Source: Chryseobacterium foetidum (GTDB lineage Bacteria; Bacteroidota; Bacteroidia; Flavobacteriales; Weeksellaceae). Taken from it: a stretch of DNA of 64,000 nt. Positions 1-9,103 of the stretch are shown here, piece by piece; position 1 is the first letter of the stretch; each line of letters opens with the position of its first letter. The notes under the pieces are model-generated. The model searched no databases, was not told the origin of the DNA, and was given only the letters and a program-made list of their open reading frames with translations. The stretch spans positions 310,001-374,000 of the forward strand of contig NZ_JAMXIA010000001.1 of the NCBI RefSeq assembly GCF_025457425.1, read 5' to 3'. Position numbers and translations under genes: made by a program.

Positions 1-1011
1 AAAGAACTTCAGTACGCATTCTTTATTGAAGGCGGAGCTATGGGCGTTGAAAATGCCATGAAAGCGTGCTTCGACTGGAAAACGAGAAAAAATTTCGAAA
101 AAGGTTTAGACATTGAAGCAGGAATCTGCATCCATTTCAGACAGGCATTCCACGGAAGAAGCGGTTATACTTTAAGTTTGACCAACACTTCAGATCCGCG
201 AAAATATCAGTATTTCCCGATGTTTGACTGGCCAAGAATTTTAAATCCGAAACTGCATTTCCCAATCACGGAAGAAAATTTAGAGGAAACCATTAAAAAT
301 GAAAATCTTGCTTTAATTCAGATTGCAGAAGCGATAATTTCAAATCGTGATAAAGTGGCATGTATTATTATTGAACCGATTCAGGCTGAAGGTGGTGACA
401 ATCATTTCAGGGATGAGTTTTTTGTAGGTTTGAGAAAAATATGTGATGAGCATGAAGTCCTGTTAATTTTTGACGAAGTTCAGACAGGAATCGGAATCAC
501 CGGAAAAATGTGGGCTTTTGAACATTTAAGTGTAAGACCGGATATTATTTCTTTCGGTAAAAAAACTCAGGTTTGTGGTGTTTTGGCGAACAAAGAAAAA
601 TTTGACGAAATCCCGAATAATGTTTTCAGAGAGAGCTCAAGAATCAATTCTACTTTTGGAGGAAATTTAATTGATATGCTCCGTTTCCAGTTGGTAATGG
701 AAGTAATTGAAAAAGAAAATCTTTTGGAAAATGCCAATAGTGTTGGAGAATATCTTTTGGAAGGTTTACAGAAGCTGGCTCAGAAATTTCCTGAAAAATT
801 ATCTAACGCAAGAGGTAAGGGTTTGATGTGTGCAATAGATCTGCCATCCGGTGAGCGAAGAGATAAGATAAGAAACGAGCTGTACAACGATGGTTTAATC
901 ATACTTTCATGTGGTGACCAATCCATCAGATTCAGACCACATTTGAATGTTACAAAAGAAGAAATTCAGATTGCTTTGGATAAAATCGAAAACAATATTA
1001 ATAAAATTTAA
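1..1011 (+). CDS. lat: L-lysine 6-transaminase, 3' part (5' end outside window)
   Basis: This is a class III PLP-dependent aminotransferase that fits lysine 6-transaminase, which moves the epsilon-amino group of lysine to 2-oxoglutarate. The frame is open from base 1, so the N-terminal part lies to the left; about 336 residues are visible. The stretch IIEPIQAEGGDNHFRDEF and the following LIFDEVQTGIG are the cofactor-binding core (Asp of FDEVQ contacts the pyridine nitrogen). The Schiff-base lysine is in SFGKKTQVCG (codons 559-564). The C-terminal small domain ends in the usual SIRFRPHLNVT. Lysine 6-transaminase as opposed to another omega-aminotransferase is assigned from overall resemblance. 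No operon partner is visible; the next gene has its own promoter-like sequence. Confidence 0.85.
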   Translation, partial: KELQYAFFIEGGAMGVENAMKACFDWKTRKNFEKGLDIEAGICIHFRQAFHGRSGYTLSLTNTSDPRKYQYFPMFDWPRILNPKLHFPITEENLEETIKNENLALIQIAEAIISNRDKVACIIIEPIQAEGGDNHFRDEFFVGLRKICDEHEVLLIFDEVQTGIGITGKMWAFEHLSVRPDIISFGKKTQVCGVLANKEKFDEIPNNVFRESSRINSTFGGNLIDMLRFQLVMEVIEKENLLENANSVGEYLLEGLQKLAQKFPEKLSNARGKGLMCAIDLPSGERRDKIRNELYNDGLIILSCGDQSIRFRPHLNVTKEEIQIALDKIENNINKI

Positions 1012-1072
1012 AATACCCAGATTTGCTTTTTTATAATTTTTTCCCTAATTTTAGATATTCAAATCAAAGAAC

Positions 1073-1303
1073 ATGGAAAGAAGTACAAGAGTATCAGTTT
1101 TTGAAAGCGATAAACCAGCTGAAATTCAGTTAATTAAGTCTAAACTTGATGATGCTGATATTACCAACGAGACAGAAAACAATTATCTCACCTTTACAAC
1201 AACGCCTACAGCAACAACTTTAAAGGTGATGGTAGACCTTCAGGATGAGAAAAAAGCTTTTGAAGTGATTGATGCCTATTTGCAGCAAAATCAAAATCAA
1301 TAA
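1073..1303 (+). CDS. DUF2007 family small protein
   Basis: This 76-aa soluble protein resembles the DUF2007 family (putative signal-transducing protein, PII-like fold). It starts with a beta strand followed by EIQLIKSKLDDADI, where the family has an amphipathic helix, and ends with a second strand/helix unit (LKVMVDLQDEKKAFEVIDAY). There is no signal peptide or membrane segment. A Bacteroidota-type promoter may lie just upstream: TTG at 1022-1024 and TAATTTTA near 1047. A terminator follows, so it is probably monocistronic. The function of the family is not established. Confidence 0.7.
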   Translation: MERSTRVSVFESDKPAEIQLIKSKLDDADITNETENNYLTFTTTPTATTLKVMVDLQDEKKAFEVIDAYLQQNQNQ

Positions 1304-1340
1304 ATAAACAATTTCATAATTTTAAATTTTACTACTTCGG

Positions 1341-1378
1341 AACCGAAAATTAATTCATATTAGTTTTCGGTTTTTTAT
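1341..1378 (+). terminator. Rho-independent terminator after DUF2007 gene
   Basis: AACCGAAAA (1341-1349) pairs with TTTTCGGTT (1364-1372) and is followed by a T run. Confidence 0.75.
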
Positions 1379-1421
1379 GGGTAAAATATTTTCATACAAC
1401 CATTAAAACCAAATCAAAAGC

Positions 1422-1934
1422 ATGGAATCTAAAATTGAAATGAGAGAAGCCCAAATTACTGAAGTCGGGCAAATCTGGGAAATCATTCAGCAGGCGATTG
1501 AGAGACGCAGGAAAGAAGGAAGCACACAGTGGCAGAACGGTTATCCAAATAGAGATACCATCGAGTCTGACATTAAAAAACATTTCGGATACGTTCTGAC
1601 GGTTGATGATGAAATTGCTGTTTACACTGCGCTCATAATGAATGACGAACCCGCTTATTCTTCTATTGAAGGGGCGTGGTTGAGCGACGGAGAATTTGTA
1701 GTAATTCACAGAGTCGCTGTAAACGAAAAATTTGCAGGCAAAGGAATGGTAAAAATTCTCTTTGATAAAATTGAAGATTTTACAAGATCTCAAAACATTA
1801 AAAGTATAAAAGTGGATACCAATTTTGATAATCTTGCCATGCTTAAAATACTGGAATCTAAAGGATATTCTTACTGCGGAGAGGTGATGCTTGCAGGCGG
1901 AATGAGAAAAGCTTTTGAGAAGATTATATTTTAA
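1422..1934 (+). CDS. GNAT family N-acetyltransferase
   Basis: This 170-aa protein has the GNAT acetyl-CoA fold. The beta4/alpha3 motif is VIHRVAVNEKFAGKGMVKIL (residues 90-110), with the glycine-containing pyrophosphate-binding turn in the variant form FAGKGM. Strand beta5 is IKSIKVDTNFDNLAMLKILE, and the family-typical ESKGYSYCG follows. The substrate cannot be told. The N-terminal IWEIIQQAIERRRKEGSTQW is the variable substrate lid. The ATG start is preceded by an A-rich leader. It stands alone between a terminator and the efflux regulator gene. Confidence 0.8.
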   Translation: MESKIEMREAQITEVGQIWEIIQQAIERRRKEGSTQWQNGYPNRDTIESDIKKHFGYVLTVDDEIAVYTALIMNDEPAYSSIEGAWLSDGEFVVIHRVAVNEKFAGKGMVKILFDKIEDFTRSQNIKSIKVDTNFDNLAMLKILESKGYSYCGEVMLAGGMRKAFEKIIF

Positions 1935-2002
1935 GACAAAAGTTAAATTTTACTCTCATTGATTCTTTCTTAAACAATTGATTAAAAAAGTCTATCGTCT
2001 TT

Positions 2003-2035
2003 GTTCGTTTTGTTCCGAACCAATATCTAATTTTG
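2003..2035 (+). promoter_or_regulatory. Candidate promoter and operator of the RND efflux operon
   Basis: An inverted repeat GTTCG (2003-2007) N8 CGAAC (2016-2020) lies directly upstream of TAATTTTG (2028-2035), a perfect match to the Bacteroidota -7 box TAnnTTTG. The repeat would sit between the -33 and -7 positions, where a repressor such as the adjacent regulator could block transcription. The expected -33 TTG is only present at non-ideal spacing. Confidence 0.4.
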
Positions 2036-2515
2036 TCGAAAATTTTTAGTTTGGATAAACGCACACACTTTGATGAAAAGATTTTTCAGGATGCCGTAAG
2101 ATTTTACGGTACGGTTTTTAATATACCACCCTTAGCCTCAAAAATTTACGCGTACCTCCTTTTTGATTTTCAGAAGAAGGGAATTACGTTTGATGAATTC
2201 GTTGAAGTTTTTGGTGCGAGCAAAAGTTCGGTATCTACAAGTCTGGTTTTGCTTTTAAATGCAGAACTGATCGTAGATGTAAACAAAATTGATGAAAGAA
2301 AAAGATTCTTTTTTATCAATGACGATTACAAAAGGATAAGATTTGAAAAAATTGTTCAGAAAATGCAGGATGAACTGAAACTTCTGGATGAGCTCGATGC
2401 GTTTAATAAAAACAATAATGTGACCTACGAAGAATACAATGACAGGATCATCGCCTACAAAGATCTTCTCACAAAAAATATAGAAAACATACAGGAATCT
2501 CTTAATAAACTATAA
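2033..2515 (+). CDS. GbsR/MarR-family transcriptional regulator of the efflux operon
   Basis: This winged-helix protein of about 155-160 aa resembles GbsR-type MarR relatives. The helix-turn-helix is in FDEFVEVFGASKSSVSTSLV (about residues 60-80), followed by a wing with the usual RKRFFFINDDYKRI. A C-terminal helical stretch probably dimerises. It lies 2 bp upstream of the efflux adaptor gene, so it is very likely the local repressor. There is no in-frame ATG near the start. TTG at 2033 overlaps the -7 box, so transcription from that box would begin after it. TTG at 2051 (six residues later, LDKRTHF) would then be a better, nearly leaderless start. The start is unresolved. Confidence 0.8.
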   Translation: MSKIFSLDKRTHFDEKIFQDAVRFYGTVFNIPPLASKIYAYLLFDFQKKGITFDEFVEVFGASKSSVSTSLVLLLNAELIVDVNKIDERKRFFFINDDYKRIRFEKIVQKMQDELKLLDELDAFNKNNNVTYEEYNDRIIAYKDLLTKNIENIQESLNKL

Positions 2516-2517
2516 AA

Positions 2518-3702
2518 ATGAATAATAAACTTATACTCCTTTCTTTCGCTGCATTGTCGCTGGCGTCTTGCAAGAAAGAAGAGCCAAAACAGGATACCGC
2601 CAAATCCCTTCCCGTGGTGAAAGTTGAGAGCAGAAATATCACGGGCTACCAGACTTTTCCGGCAAGCATCGAAGGTAAAGTCAACAATGATGTGAGAGCT
2701 AAAATACAAGGGTACATTACTCAGGTTTTGGTTGACGAAGGCCAGCATGTAACTAAAGGTCAGCCTCTTTTCCGTTTGGAAACCAATACTTTAAATGAAA
2801 CTGCAGCCGCTGCAAAAGCTGGCGTGGGTGCAGCACAATCCAATATCGCAGCAGCACAGGCTGCTGTAAATGCCGCGCAGGTTGAAGTGAATAAACTGAA
2901 GCCCTTAGTCGACAAGAAAATCATCAGCAGTGTTCAGCTGCAGACTGCTCAGGCAAATCTTGCTCAGGCTCAGGCACAGGTTCAACAGGCAAAAGCTGCA
3001 AGAGAACAGGCAAACGCCAATTACAAAGGAGCTGCCGCCAATGTAGATTACTCGATTATCCGTGCTCCTATTTCCGGAGTCGTTGGTAAATTACCTTTAA
3101 GAGTGGGAAGTTTAGTTGGGCCAAATGATCAGGCTGCTTTAACGACAGTTTCAGACACCTCAGAAATCTACGCATACTTTTCGATGAATGAAAAAGAATA
3201 TTTTGATTTCCTTGAAAAATCAATGGGTTCAAGCATGCCTGAAAAGATCAAAAATATACCGATGGTCGAGCTTGAGCTGGCCAACGGAAGTTTATATCCT
3301 GAAAAGGGGAGAGTGGAAGCCATTACCGGACAGATTGATCCTACAACGGGAACCATTCAGTTCAGAGTTTCATTTACAAATGCTTCAAAGCTTCTGAGCA
3401 ACGGAAACAGTGGTAAAATAAGACTTCCAAAATATTACAATAACGTTTTGGTGGTGCCTGAAGGTGCTACTTACGAACAGCAGGGCATTGTTTACGTTTA
3501 CAAAGTAGACAAAGACACTGCAAGAAACGCTGTGGTGAATATCATCGACAGAATCGACAATTTAGCACTTATAAAAGACGGTGTAAAAGTGGGCGACCCT
3601 GTAGTGGCAGCCGGCACCGGAACTTTGAAAAACGGAACTCCTGTAAAATCACAGCCTACCACCACTGATCAGATTGTGAAATCCATAAAACCGAAATTCT
3701 AA
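2518..3702 (+). CDS. RND efflux periplasmic adaptor (membrane fusion protein), lipoprotein
   Basis: This 394-aa protein is the AcrA/MexA-type adaptor that links the inner-membrane pump to the outer-membrane channel. The signal peptide ends in the lipobox LASC (Cys at about residue 18), so it is lipid-anchored. The order is lipoyl-like half (YITQVLVDEGQHVTKGQPLF), a long Ala/Gln-rich alpha-hairpin (about residues 95-170), second lipoyl half with VDYSIIRAPISGVVGKL, then beta-barrel and membrane-proximal domains. Length is normal for the family. The stop codon overlaps the pump start by 1 base, indicating translational coupling. Substrates cannot be predicted from the sequence. Confidence 0.93.
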   Translation: MNNKLILLSFAALSLASCKKEEPKQDTAKSLPVVKVESRNITGYQTFPASIEGKVNNDVRAKIQGYITQVLVDEGQHVTKGQPLFRLETNTLNETAAAAKAGVGAAQSNIAAAQAAVNAAQVEVNKLKPLVDKKIISSVQLQTAQANLAQAQAQVQQAKAAREQANANYKGAAANVDYSIIRAPISGVVGKLPLRVGSLVGPNDQAALTTVSDTSEIYAYFSMNEKEYFDFLEKSMGSSMPEKIKNIPMVELELANGSLYPEKGRVEAITGQIDPTTGTIQFRVSFTNASKLLSNGNSGKIRLPKYYNNVLVVPEGATYEQQGIVYVYKVDKDTARNAVVNIIDRIDNLALIKDGVKVGDPVVAAGTGTLKNGTPVKSQPTTTDQIVKSIKPKF

Positions 3703-6700
3703 TGATAAAGAACTTTATTAACAGACCGGTTTTATCCACTGTAATCTCCATCCTTATTGTTATTCTTGGGGTTTTGGGACTGACAGCACTTCCGGTGACA
3801 CAGTATCCGGATATTGCACCGGCAACCGTGAGTGTAAGAGCAAACTATACCGGAGCCAACGCCGAGACCGTGATGAAAAGTGTTGTGGTTCCGTTGGAGG
3901 AACAGATCAATGGTGTTGAAGGAATGGATTATATTACTTCCACGGCAGGTAATGATGGTTCGGCACAGATTCAGGTGTTTTTTAAACAGGGAATTGATGC
4001 AGATATTGCTGCCGTAAACGTACAAAACCGTGTTGCGAGAGCGTCCCCGCTTCTTCCGAGTGAGGTTACCAGAGCCGGTGTTGTTACCCAGAAACAGCAA
4101 ACAAGTGCCTTGATGTACCTTTCTTTCTATTCTGAAAACAAAAATATTGATGACGTTTATCTTCAGAATTTTTTGAATATCAACGTTATTCCGGATCTTC
4201 AGAGGATTAACGGTGTAGGTGAAGCCAACGTTTTTGGTGGAAAAAACTATTCAATGAGAGTATGGCTGGATCCTGCAAAATTAGCAGCCTACGGAATCAC
4301 GCCTGCTGAAGTGACCAATGCCATTAATGATCAGAGTAGGGAAGCTGCTGCGGGATCTTTAGGCCAAAACAGCGGAAGTTCTTTTGAATATATTATTAAG
4401 TATGTAGGTAAATTCAGCGAAAAAGAGCAGTACGATGACATCATCATCAAATCACTTCCGGACGGACAGAATTTAATGCTGAAAGATGTTGCCAAAGTAG
4501 AATTGGGCGGGCTTTCTTATTCAGGAGTCGGTGAGAATGGTGATTATCCATCAATCAGTATGGGGGTTTTCCAGACTCCGGGATCGAATGCTCAGGAGAT
4601 TATTGAAAATATTAAAAAACAGCTTAAGGAAAACGAAAGTTCATATCCTGAAGGTGTAAAATATACTTTTAACTTTGATACCAACGAATTTTTGGATGCA
4701 TCGATTGAGAAAGTTATTCACACTTTGATTGAAGCCTTCATTCTTGTATTTATCGTTGTTTATATATTTTTACAGGATTTCAGATCAACTTTGATTCCGG
4801 CGATTGCAGTTCCGGTTTCGATTGTAGGAACATTCTTTTTCCTGAATTTATTTGGATATTCATTAAACCTTTTGACGCTTTTTGCCCTTGTATTGGCAAT
4901 TGGTATTGTGGTCGATGATGCGATTGTCGTCGTCGAAGCCGTTCACGCCAAAATGGAAAATGGTATTTCAGATGCCAAAAAAGCTACCGTTGAGGCGATG
5001 GACGAAATTACTGGAGCGATTATCTCAATTACTTTGGTAATGGCAGCGGTATTTATTCCGGTAACATTTATTACTGGTCCTACAGGTGTATTTTATCAGC
5101 AGTTTGGTATTACTTTAATTATTGCGATTATTATTTCTGCTGTTAACGCATTGACTTTGAGTCCGGTTTTATGTTCATTATTTCTAAAACCTCACGATGA
5201 GCATCACAAGGAATATAAAGATTTAAATTTCATTAAAAAATTCTTTTATAAATTTAATATTGGTTTTAAAACAGCCACAGACCGTTACGGAAGAGGATTT
5301 AATTTCCTGATTAAACACAAATGGGTGACTTTGGTTATTCTGATTGTAACAGGAGGAATTATCTACTGGGCCAACGGAAGCATGAAAAAAGGTTTCGTAC
5401 CAACCGAAGACAGAGGTATTATCTTTACAGACGTTCAGCTGCCACCGGGAGCTTCGATGGAAAGAACTTATACTGTTCTGAAAACTTTACAGAGAGAAGC
5501 TTTAAAAATTCCGGGAATTCAGAATGTGACGATTTCTACCGGTAGAGGACTACTTTCAGGAAACGGCAGCAACAATGGTCTTGCCTTCGTTAAACTGAAA
5601 CCGTTCGATGACAGAAAAGGTGATGGATTGTCTTCCGAAGAAATTTCAAAAAGATTATTTGGTCTTGCAGGAAAAGTTCCTGATGCGAAAGTAGTATTCT
5701 TCCAGCCGCCGAGTGTACCGGGATTCGGTAACAGTGCAGGTTTTGAGATGGTTCTTTTAGATAAATCCGGTGGCGATTTTGCTCAGTTGGATGCGAAGAC
5801 AAATGAATTTATTGGAAATTTAATGCAGAGACCGGAAATTGAATTTGCCCAAACATCATTCAATACAAAATATCCTCAGTATTTAATGGAAATCAATGTT
5901 CCTTTAGCCAAACAAAAAGGGGTTTCAGTAAATGATATTTTATCTGCCATGCAGGGTTATATTGGTGGAATCTACGGTGCTGACTTCACGAAATACGGAA
6001 AGCAGTTCAGGGTAATGATTCAGGCACTTCCTGAAGACAGAGCCGATGCTGCGAATCTTAATCAGTATTATGTGAAAACAAGTTCAGGGGAAATGTCGCC
6101 AATTTCACAGTTTGTGAGCTTGACTAAAACTTACGGACCGCAATCTGTCGGTCGTTACAACCTGTTTACCTCAGTAAAAATTACAGGTGCCAACAAAGCA
6201 GGATTTAGTTCGGGAGATGCAATCACAGCAGTTCAGGCTGTAGCTAAGGAAACTTTAGATCAGAATTATGATGTTGAATTTACAGGACTTACGAGAGAAG
6301 AATTAAGTTCAGGATCTCAGACCCTATTGATTTTTGCTTTGAGTTTGGTATTCGTTTATTTCATTCTTTCAGCTCAGTACGAAAGTTATATTTTGCCTTT
6401 GGTTGTGGTAATTTCACTTCCTCTTGGGGTAATGGGAGCTTATTTCGGACAGAAAATCATGGGTCTAGAAAACAACATTTATTTCCAGATCGCATTGATC
6501 ATGTTGGTAGGACTTTTGGCTAAAAATGCAATTTTGATTATCGAATTTGCGGTTCAGAGAAGACACCACGGCGAAACTATTGTAGACTCTGCGATTAATG
6601 CAGCCAAAGCGAGATTGAGACCAATTTTAATGACATCCTTAGCATTTATTTTCGGTCTTTTACCATTGGTTTTGGCAAGCGGAATCGGAGCGGTAGGAAA

Positions 6701-6848
6701 CAGATCAATTGCAACGGGAGCTGCAATAGGATTGTTGATCGGAACCATTTTAGGAGTGTTTGTTATCCCAGTTTTGTATGTAGTTTTCCAGACTTTACAG
6801 GAAAAAATCAAACCAATCAAACCGAAGGATATTAATCTTGCCGAGTAA
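3702..6848 (+). CDS. RND efflux pump, inner-membrane HAE1-family transporter
   Basis: This 1048-aa protein is an AcrB/MexB-type proton-driven multidrug exporter of normal length. TM1 is near residues 10-30. The large porter loop follows, then TM2-6 (about 340-500), a second porter loop and TM8-12 (about 870-1030). The proton-relay Asp pair is in GIVVDDAIVVVEAVHAKME of TM4. GFVPTEDRGIIFTDVQLPPG opens the second porter half, as in AcrB. The conserved TM10 lysine is in VGLLAKNAILIIEFA. It is expected to form a trimer with the adaptor and the channel encoded on either side. Confidence 0.95.
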   Translation: MIKNFINRPVLSTVISILIVILGVLGLTALPVTQYPDIAPATVSVRANYTGANAETVMKSVVVPLEEQINGVEGMDYITSTAGNDGSAQIQVFFKQGIDADIAAVNVQNRVARASPLLPSEVTRAGVVTQKQQTSALMYLSFYSENKNIDDVYLQNFLNINVIPDLQRINGVGEANVFGGKNYSMRVWLDPAKLAAYGITPAEVTNAINDQSREAAAGSLGQNSGSSFEYIIKYVGKFSEKEQYDDIIIKSLPDGQNLMLKDVAKVELGGLSYSGVGENGDYPSISMGVFQTPGSNAQEIIENIKKQLKENESSYPEGVKYTFNFDTNEFLDASIEKVIHTLIEAFILVFIVVYIFLQDFRSTLIPAIAVPVSIVGTFFFLNLFGYSLNLLTLFALVLAIGIVVDDAIVVVEAVHAKMENGISDAKKATVEAMDEITGAIISITLVMAAVFIPVTFITGPTGVFYQQFGITLIIAIIISAVNALTLSPVLCSLFLKPHDEHHKEYKDLNFIKKFFYKFNIGFKTATDRYGRGFNFLIKHKWVTLVILIVTGGIIYWANGSMKKGFVPTEDRGIIFTDVQLPPGASMERTYTVLKTLQREALKIPGIQNVTISTGRGLLSGNGSNNGLAFVKLKPFDDRKGDGLSSEEISKRLFGLAGKVPDAKVVFFQPPSVPGFGNSAGFEMVLLDKSGGDFAQLDAKTNEFIGNLMQRPEIEFAQTSFNTKYPQYLMEINVPLAKQKGVSVNDILSAMQGYIGGIYGADFTKYGKQFRVMIQALPEDRADAANLNQYYVKTSSGEMSPISQFVSLTKTYGPQSVGRYNLFTSVKITGANKAGFSSGDAITAVQAVAKETLDQNYDVEFTGLTREELSSGSQTLLIFALSLVFVYFILSAQYESYILPLVVVISLPLGVMGAYFGQKIMGLENNIYFQIALIMLVGLLAKNAILIIEFAVQRRHHGETIVDSAINAAKARLRPILMTSLAFIFGLLPLVLASGIGAVGNRSIATGAAIGLLIGTILGVFVIPVLYVVFQTLQEKIKPIKPKDINLAE

Positions 6849-6871
6849 GTAATTTTTTAGAGTTATTAAAA

Positions 6872-8287
6872 ATGAAAAATTTATCAATCTATATAAAAGG
6901 AACAGCTTTTTCGGTGCTTACTTTGGCGATGGTTACCTCGTGCAACATCAGAAAAGAGTACGAAAGACCGCAAAATATCGTTCCTGAAAATCTTTTCCGT
7001 ACAGACAGGCTTCCCAAAGATTCTTCATCGATTGCTGAAGTGTCGTGGCGTGAAATTTTCACCGATCCTATTTTACAGGGTTACATTGAAAAGGCGCTGC
7101 AGAATAATCTGGATATCAGAATTGCCATCCAGAATTATGAAGCAGCCGAAGCGTATTTAAAACAAAGCAAGGCCGCTTACCAGCCGACACTTTCGATTGG
7201 TCCGAACTATACTTTTCAGACGCAGTCTGTGAACACGCAGTTTGGGCAGATCATCGGGGAAAGAAGGTATGTCAATCAGTTTGACATCACAGCAAGCATT
7301 GGCTTTGAAGCAGATATCTGGGGTAAACTAAAAGCTCAGGAAAAGGCACAGCTTGCGGCATTCTGGGGAAGTATTGCGGCTCACAAAGCCGTGAAAAATG
7401 ATTTGGTTGCAGCTTTGGCTTCATCTTATTTTCAGCTATTGACTTTTGATCAGCAGAAAAGAATTATTTCTGAAACAATCAAAATCAGACAAACCAATCT
7501 GGAAACTACGAAAGCATTAAAAGAAGCCGGAATTCTTACTGAAGTTGCCGTGCAGCAAAGTGAGGCCTTGGTTTATAACGCTCAGGCATCATTAATAGAC
7601 ATCGAAACACAGATTCAGATTTTAGAGAATACGATGAGTCTGTTATTGGCAGAGCCCTCTCAGGCAATCAACCGTTCGACTCTTGAAGCGCAGAAAATTC
7701 CTGCTGATATTGCAGTAGGTTATTCCGCAAGTCTTTTGGCCAACAGACCCGACGTGATGCAGGCAGAATACAACCTGATGAATACTTTTGAACTTACCAA
7801 TTCTGCAAAAGCCCAGTTTTACCCAACATTCAGAATTACAGGATCGGGCGGGGTGCAGTCGGTGGATATTGACCATTTATTCAGTGTGAACTCTCTTTTT
7901 GCAAATATTGTGGGAGGCCTAGCCCAACCATTATTAAATAGAAGACAGATCAGAACCAATTATGATGTGAGTTTGGCCAACAAAGAAATTGCCTATCTGA
8001 ATTTCAGAAAAACTGTGCTGAGTGCCGGAAAAGAAGTTTCAGATGCCATCAGGGTTTTTACTGTGCAGGATGAGTTTATTGATTTAAAGAGAAAAGAGCT
8101 TACAGCATATAAAAACTCAGTTAGCTTTTCACAGGAGTTGGTAAACTATGGTATGGCAAATTATCTTGAAGTACTTACAGCAAATGTAAACGCTTTAAAT
8201 GCGGAACTGAATATTTCAAATGCCCAGTACAACAAAATGAAAGCGGCGGTAGACCTCTACAAAGCCTTGGGAGGCGGGTGGAGATAA
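6872..8287 (+). CDS. RND efflux outer-membrane channel (OprM/TolC type), lipoprotein
   Basis: This 471-aa outer-membrane factor of the NodT/OprM type completes the tripartite pump. The signal peptide ends with lipobox VTSC. Two outer-membrane efflux repeats follow, each with coiled-coil helices and a barrel hairpin. LANRPDVMQAEYNL is the usual signature at the start of the second repeat, and QAYNxL-like residues occur in the C-terminal helices (NYGMANYLEVLTANVNALNA). It lies 23 bp after the pump gene in the same operon, and a terminator follows. Confidence 0.93.
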   Translation: MKNLSIYIKGTAFSVLTLAMVTSCNIRKEYERPQNIVPENLFRTDRLPKDSSSIAEVSWREIFTDPILQGYIEKALQNNLDIRIAIQNYEAAEAYLKQSKAAYQPTLSIGPNYTFQTQSVNTQFGQIIGERRYVNQFDITASIGFEADIWGKLKAQEKAQLAAFWGSIAAHKAVKNDLVAALASSYFQLLTFDQQKRIISETIKIRQTNLETTKALKEAGILTEVAVQQSEALVYNAQASLIDIETQIQILENTMSLLLAEPSQAINRSTLEAQKIPADIAVGYSASLLANRPDVMQAEYNLMNTFELTNSAKAQFYPTFRITGSGGVQSVDIDHLFSVNSLFANIVGGLAQPLLNRRQIRTNYDVSLANKEIAYLNFRKTVLSAGKEVSDAIRVFTVQDEFIDLKRKELTAYKNSVSFSQELVNYGMANYLEVLTANVNALNAELNISNAQYNKMKAAVDLYKALGGGWR

Positions 8288-8324
8288 TCTTTCTTCCGTT
8301 GGATTTTTATATTAATCTTGTTTT

Positions 8325-8360
8325 AAACGCATACTTTTCGGAGTGTGCGTTTTCTTTTTT
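8325..8360 (+). terminator. Terminator of the RND efflux operon
   Basis: AAACGCATAC (8325-8334) pairs with GTGTGCGTTT (8343-8352), followed by a T-rich run to 8360. Confidence 0.8.
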
Positions 8361-8422
8361 GATGAATCTTAAGCATTTAGCAATTATTTTCAGAAGATCT
8401 TCAATAAATTTTAACAAAATAT

Positions 8423-8452
8423 TTGTATATATGGTTTAATTACTTACTTTTG
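8423..8452 (+). promoter_or_regulatory. Bacteroidota-type promoter of tRNA-Ala
   Basis: TTG at 8423-8425, 19 bp spacer, TACTTTTG at 8445-8452: a full match to TTG-N19-TAnnTTTG. Transcription would start near 8459, about 24 bp before the tRNA. Confidence 0.8.
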
Positions 8453-8482
8453 TACCGCTTCGTGTAAAAAGCACGGGATAAT

Positions 8483-8556
8483 GGGGAATTAGCTCATCTG
8501 GCTAGAGCGTTAGACTGGCAGTCTAAAGGTGACGGGTTCGATCCCCGTATTCTCCA
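8483..8556 (+). tRNA. tRNA-Ala, anticodon GGC
   Basis: A complete cloverleaf of 74 nt. The acceptor GGGGAAT pairs with ATTCTCC (one G-U). The anticodon stem TTAGA/TCTAA encloses loop CTGGCAG, giving anticodon GGC (reads GCC/GCU). The T arm is CGGGTTCGATCCCCG-like, and the discriminator base is A. CCA is not encoded (ACAAAA follows), so it must be added after transcription. Confidence 0.95.
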
Positions 8557-8585
8557 CAAAAAACTTTATCAAACCTTGTAATCTT

Positions 8586-8966
8586 ATGAAGAAATTTTTT
8601 TTACTTGCGTTAATGGCTGTAATGTTCATCGGTTGTAATTCTGATGACGAATTAACACTTATTGATTACGTCGGAACATGGTCTGGTACCTACACCGGAA
8701 CTAATGATAAAGGAGACTGGAACTTCATAGTTGCCGATGACGGAAAAGTAACCGGAACGATGCATTCCATCAACAGCAATCAAAACTTTGCCATTATCGG
8801 TCGCCTGGACAGATCCGGACAGTTGGTTGCAGAACTGGCTGTACCTGCAAAAGGAAATTTCAACGGTACGCTGACTGTAGAGAAAAAAGGTAACGGAGCG
8901 TGGGACATCAGTCTTCCAGCACCTGCAAGAAGCGGAAATTGGGAAGGTGTTAAGGATAAAAAATAA
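8586..8966 (+). CDS. Small secreted lipoprotein of unknown function
   Basis: I do not recognise this protein of about 126 aa. The start is ATG at 8586; reading further upstream would run back into the tRNA. The signal peptide MKKFFLLALMAVMFIGC ends in a lipobox, followed by NSDDE. The mature part looks like a small beta barrel, with repeated GTWSGTYTG-type and GTLTVEKKG strands. It starts 29 bp after the tRNA and may be co-transcribed with it. Confidence 0.75.
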   Translation: MKKFFLLALMAVMFIGCNSDDELTLIDYVGTWSGTYTGTNDKGDWNFIVADDGKVTGTMHSINSNQNFAIIGRLDRSGQLVAELAVPAKGNFNGTLTVEKKGNGAWDISLPAPARSGNWEGVKDKK

Positions 8967-8987
8967 TTCTTATCGAAATATAAAAGT

Positions 8988-9017
8988 AAACCACAGTTTT
9001 TCAGCTGTGGTTTTTTG
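8988..9017 (+). terminator. Terminator after the lipoprotein gene
   Basis: CCACAG (8991-8996) pairs with CTGTGG (9005-9010), followed by TTTTTTG. Confidence 0.8.
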
Positions 9018-9060
9018 TTTTTCAACAGGTTTTCTATACATTAAATTGTTTAAAATTCCG

Positions 9061-9068
9061 TATTTTTG
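9061..9068 (+). promoter_or_regulatory. -7 promoter element of uvrA
   Basis: TATTTTTG matches TAnnTTTG exactly, 36 bp before the uvrA start. No TTG is seen at the usual -33 distance, so the promoter is only half supported. Confidence 0.5.
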
Positions 9069-9103
9069 CCACTTGTGATTTTCATGTAAAGTCACTCCAA
9101 ATT

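Noticed and set aside
8529-8585. Longer start of the lipoprotein gene inside the tRNA
   Set aside because: The frame would begin within tRNA-Ala; ATG 8586 gives a clean lipoprotein signal.
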